Positions 61,487-64,000 of a stretch of 64,000 bases of DNA are shown here, piece after piece. Position numbers and translations under genes: made by a program. The DNA is taken from NCBI GenBank assembly GCA_963850995.1, contig CAWKNQ010000021.1:18766-82765 (forward strand), read 5' to 3'. How positions within the stretch are numbered: position 1 is the stretch's first letter; the number at the start of each line of letters is the position of its first letter. The notes under the pieces were generated by a model. That model saw nothing but the letters and a program-made list of their open reading frames with translations, was not told the DNA's origin and searched no databases. This DNA is from Gaiellasilicea sp963850995. GTDB taxonomy: Bacteria > Actinomycetota > Thermoleophilia > Gaiellales > Gaiellaceae.

Positions 61487-61595
61487 GACTCCGTCCTGGC
61501 CGCCCTCGACGACCCTCCTGACGGGCTCGCCGAGCTGCGCGGCGTCATGGTGAACGAGCATCAGTGGCGTCAGCGCGAAGGGCTCGACGCCCCCG
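61487..61595 (+). repeat. 3' fragment of the small gene family
   Basis: The frame VLAALDDPPDGLAELRGVMV then NEHQWRQREGLD matches the second half of the gene at 55905-56162 and carries no start. Confidence 0.75.
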
Positions 61596-61775
61596 GCCGG
61601 GTCGCCGCGGAATCGTCGTCAGGGCGGCCGGGTCGCTACCACCTTCGGCCTCGCCCCCAGGGACTGGGAGCCGGGGCTGGTACACGGCGCGCGCTCCCGG
61701 ATCGTTCTCTGGTCAGAAAACGAGCCTCTCTTCTATCGGCTTGCGCGAGTGTGCGCTTGAGATAGGCCGCGCGTG
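61596..61775. other. Short gene-free stretch
   Basis: No gene, repeat or RNA is supported here. It separates the small-gene fragment from the cupin remnant. Confidence 0.4.
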
Positions 61776-61943
61776 TCAAACGGCACGCTTCGGACGCGCC
61801 CGGAACCGATCAAGGTTCGCGCCTTGGAGGATGAGTACCGTTAGCTCGGCCTCGGACTTCATCCCGTGGTCTTCAGCCTCGTGCAAGAAGACCGCTTCGC
61901 CTGCGCCGATCGGCTCATCGACACCATTCGCCCCGCTCACTTC
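61776..61943 (-). pseudogene. C-terminal remnant of a cupin protein
   Basis: The minus strand encodes DEPIGAGEAVFLHEAEDHGM and LTVLILQGANLDRF, which has the GEAVF...E.H pattern and closing strands of small actinobacterial cupins. The first half of the barrel and any start codon are absent. Confidence 0.5.
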
Positions 61944-62155
61944 GCGCGCGGAGGTCGCCAGCGCCGGCGACCTCGTCCGCATGCTCGAAGCCCACGGCGC
62001 GACCGACCCGGTCACGGTGGAGACGATGCGCCGCATCGTCGACTCGATCGCGGCCTCAGTTGGGATCTCTGATTCGAACCGTCAGGCGAGCTCGACGCAG
62101 CGAGTCGCCGCAACCGGCAAGGACGAGTGCAACGCAAGTAGGGCTCTGCGCATCA
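61944..62155. other. Unassigned stretch with a hairpin
   Basis: GAGGTCGCC and GGCGACCTC (about 61950-61973) can pair. One plus-strand frame (AGDLVRMLEAHGATDPVTVE; TMRRIVDSIAASV) looks protein-like but has no supported start or family. Confidence 0.3.
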
Positions 62156-64000
62156 TCATCGGGTATACGCCAACGGGCCCGGCTTACCTCCGCGAGCGCG
62201 GCCACCGTGTGGTGGGCGCCGCCCCGAGGGGGCGGCGCCCCTATGAACGATCTCCCTAGCGGTTGACGCGGTGGCTGTGGCCTTGCCACTCGTGCGCGAG
62301 GCTCGACGGCCGTGCTTCTTCGGCTTGGTGCCGAACGGGTCCTTCGACGCTGCGAAGTAGTAGACGGCATAGCTCGCGGCGCCCGACAGCTCGCTGAGGC
62401 TCTTGATCGCCCCGCCGGCCATCTTGCCTTGGGCCGCGCGCTTGGCCGCGTCGTCCCCGTCGGGGGCGAGACCTTCGGCGTCGAGCGGCGGGACACCGGT
62501 GAGGACGGTGGTCAGGTTGTCGCAGAGCTGGTGGTAGCACGGGTCGTACCACGAGCCCGCGGCGCCGCCGTAGACCGCTTCCTGCTCGGGCGTCTTCACG
62601 CCCTCGGCGCCGGCGAACACGCCGCCTGCCGGGATGCCACGGTCGGTGAACCCGACATAGTCGGAGCGGCCGTCGAACGGCACGCGCTCGCTCGCGAGAC
62701 CCTGGGCGCGGAACCAGTCGTCGAAGACCTGCTCGACCTTGCCCGAGCCCTCGGGGCCGGCCGGGTTGCCCTCCTCGGCGTTGCCGTCTCCGTCATAGAC
62801 GAAGCGGACGTAGTTCGGCGAAGCCAGCATGTCGTAGTCGAGCATCACGTCGATCTTGTCCACCTCGCTCTGGCTCAGGTTGTGCGCGTAGTAGGTCGAG
62901 CCGACCAGCCCGTTCTCCTCCGCACCCCACCACGCGAAGCGGATCTTGTTCCGGATCTTGTGGTTGCCGTCGGCGATCTCCTCGGCCTGGGCAAGCAGCG
63001 TCGCCGTGCCAGAGCCGTCGTCGTTGATGCCGGGGCCGTCGGGCACCGAGTCGAGGTGCGCGCCGACCACGACGACGTGGTTCGGGTCGCCGTCGCTCGT
63101 CTCGGCGATCACCTGCGGCAGGAAGCGGTCCGTGAACGTGCCGTAGACCTTGAAGTCGACGGTCGGATTCAGGTTCTGCTTGTAGGCCTGCAGCAGCTCG
63201 TTGCCGAGCGTGTAGCTCGAGATCACCGCAGCGATCGTCGCCGGCGGGTCGGGCTGGTTGTCGACGAAGATCGGATTCTGGCGCGCGGGCGTGTTGCCCT
63301 CGTTGTAGATGATGACGCCGGTAGCGCCGGCCGCCTGGGCCAGCGACCACTTCGTGACGAAGGGGCACGTGCCGCGCTGGACGAGCGCGACCTTGCCGGA
63401 CACGCCGGCATAGTCGGCGGCCGTGCAGCCGCTGGCCGATCCGCCGGTGGGCGGATCGACGATTCCGCCGACGGGGAACACGGGAGCGTTGGTGAGCTCG
63501 ACGGTCGGCGAGTTCGCCATCGTGATGAAGTCCGCCGTCGGCAGGTCGCTGTCGTCAGCATCGCCAGGGATGTAGGTCTTCGCCGACGGCGAGACCATGT
63601 TCAGGACAGGCGGCTGCGACTCCTGCCAGAAGGGAAAGTTGAACTGGTTGACCTCCGGGTCGTAGCCGGCCGCCCTCAGCGTCGACACGACGTAGTTGAG
63701 CGACGCCTGATAGCCGGTCGAGAACACCTCGCGTGTGTCGTTGTTGAGCGAGGCGATCTGCTGCAGTGCGGCCTGGTGCTCTGTGATGTCCGCCACCGAG
63801 ATGGCGCCGACGAACTGTTTCGCTTGGGGGTCGTTCGGGCCGATGCCGGCGGCCGCGAACGCGTTCGGTGCCTGGACGAGCGCGGCGGCGGAGCCGGCCA
63901 GCGCAACGACGAGTACGGCGACCGACGCTGCCGCCAGTGCGACGCGGTTTCGCGGGCGGCGAGTGAGCCTCCGATGGACGCGCGTCTGTGATGCGGACAA
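62156..64000 (-). CDS. Secreted M28 family metallopeptidase (5' end at window edge)
   Basis: An exported zinc aminopeptidase. The hydrophobic run ALAAASVAVLVVALAGSAAA is a signal or anchor; the TTG at 64000 may not be the true start. A PA domain (GKVALVQRGTCPFVTKWSLA) is inserted before the catalytic domain: HVVVVGAHLDSVPDGPGIND (His-Asp), FAWWGAEENGLVGSTYYAHN (Glu-Glu) and MLDYDMLASPNYVRFVYDGD, with a final zinc His in WYDPCYHQLCDNL. The frame runs through a strong hairpin at 62214-62240, so the real end is probably near 62260 with a late frameshift. Confidence 0.92.
   Translation of the reverse strand: MSASQTRVHRRLTRRPRNRVALAAASVAVLVVALAGSAAALVQAPNAFAAAGIGPNDPQAKQFVGAISVADITEHQAALQQIASLNNDTREVFSTGYQASLNYVVSTLRAAGYDPEVNQFNFPFWQESQPPVLNMVSPSAKTYIPGDADDSDLPTADFITMANSPTVELTNAPVFPVGGIVDPPTGGSASGCTAADYAGVSGKVALVQRGTCPFVTKWSLAQAAGATGVIIYNEGNTPARQNPIFVDNQPDPPATIAAVISSYTLGNELLQAYKQNLNPTVDFKVYGTFTDRFLPQVIAETSDGDPNHVVVVGAHLDSVPDGPGINDDGSGTATLLAQAEEIADGNHKIRNKIRFAWWGAEENGLVGSTYYAHNLSQSEVDKIDVMLDYDMLASPNYVRFVYDGDGNAEEGNPAGPEGSGKVEQVFDDWFRAQGLASERVPFDGRSDYVGFTDRGIPAGGVFAGAEGVKTPEQEAVYGGAAGSWYDPCYHQLCDNLTTVLTGVPPLDAEGLAPDGDDAAKRAAQGKMAGGAIKSLSELSGAASYAVYYFAASKDPFGTKPKKHGRRASRTSGKATATASTAREIVHRGAAPSGRRPPHGGRARGGKPGPLAYTR
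62214..62240 (-). terminator. Terminator of the M28 peptidase gene
   Basis: GGGCGCCGCCCC and GGGGCGGCGCCC form a perfect 12-bp stem with a GAG loop. Confidence 0.7.

Noticed and set aside
62071..62080. GATTCGAACC, which resembles the T-loop of a minus-strand tRNA
   Set aside because: Flanking bases do not pair into a T stem or acceptor stem, so it is not a tRNA or a clear attachment-site fragment.

Overview
The window is very GC-rich. It looks like a contig from a free-living actinobacterium, most plausibly class Thermoleophilia (Gaiellales/Solirubrobacterales-like). This rests on composition, the coenzyme F420 genes, the tight ATGA/GTGA gene coupling and the many apparently leaderless promoters. 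The placement is inference; no rRNA gene is present to confirm it. Genes up to about 13 kb, and a few later ones, carry single-base frameshifts between halves that otherwise continue each other. I give such genes as one feature and say where the frame changes.

About 1-19.3 kb is a cell-surface polysaccharide locus. It holds two large membrane glycosyltransferase-like proteins, three GT4 and one GT2 glycosyltransferase, a WecA-type sugar-1-phosphate transferase apparently fused to a nucleotide-binding domain, an ABC-2 permease (Wzm) and its ATPase (Wzt), a GT2-like protein with an Ig-like tail, a sugar epimerase, a DegT-type aminotransferase and a TIGR04325-type methyltransferase. Together they would build a lipid-linked glycan carrying an amino sugar and export it through the ABC transporter. 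Two haem genes (hemE, hemH) sit directly upstream of wzt and are translationally coupled to it.

About 19.3-26 kb holds a PolX-like protein with a palindrome in its middle, a complete coenzyme F420 block (cofC-cofD-npdG-cofE), an FAD amine oxidase-like gene and dinB. About 26-35 kb holds a large LuxR-type ATPase regulator, a secreted ThuA-like protein, a class A beta-lactamase-fold hydrolase, an XRE-cupin regulator, lon behind a SigR/SigH-like promoter, an HxlR-like regulator and a cupin. About 35-52.5 kb holds a MacB-like ABC transporter, three NarL-type regulators, a PAS-LuxR regulator, three sensor kinases, a collagen-like secreted protein with a damaged second copy, several membrane proteins and a META-domain lipoprotein.

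About 52.4-62.2 kb is accessory. A peptidase E gene and the tail of a tyrosine integrase abut tRNA-Lys. After a short ordinary stretch (HlyIII-like, msrB, msrA, phosphatase lipoprotein) comes tRNA-Glu. Beyond it lie scattered copies and fragments of an unnamed small gene (one with an in-frame amber codon), individually terminated small secreted proteins, a truncated GMC oxidoreductase, a SnoaL-like gene between near-identical 26-bp repeats, and a cupin remnant. The window ends in a secreted M28 peptidase. No CRISPR array, rRNA or intact transposase was seen.
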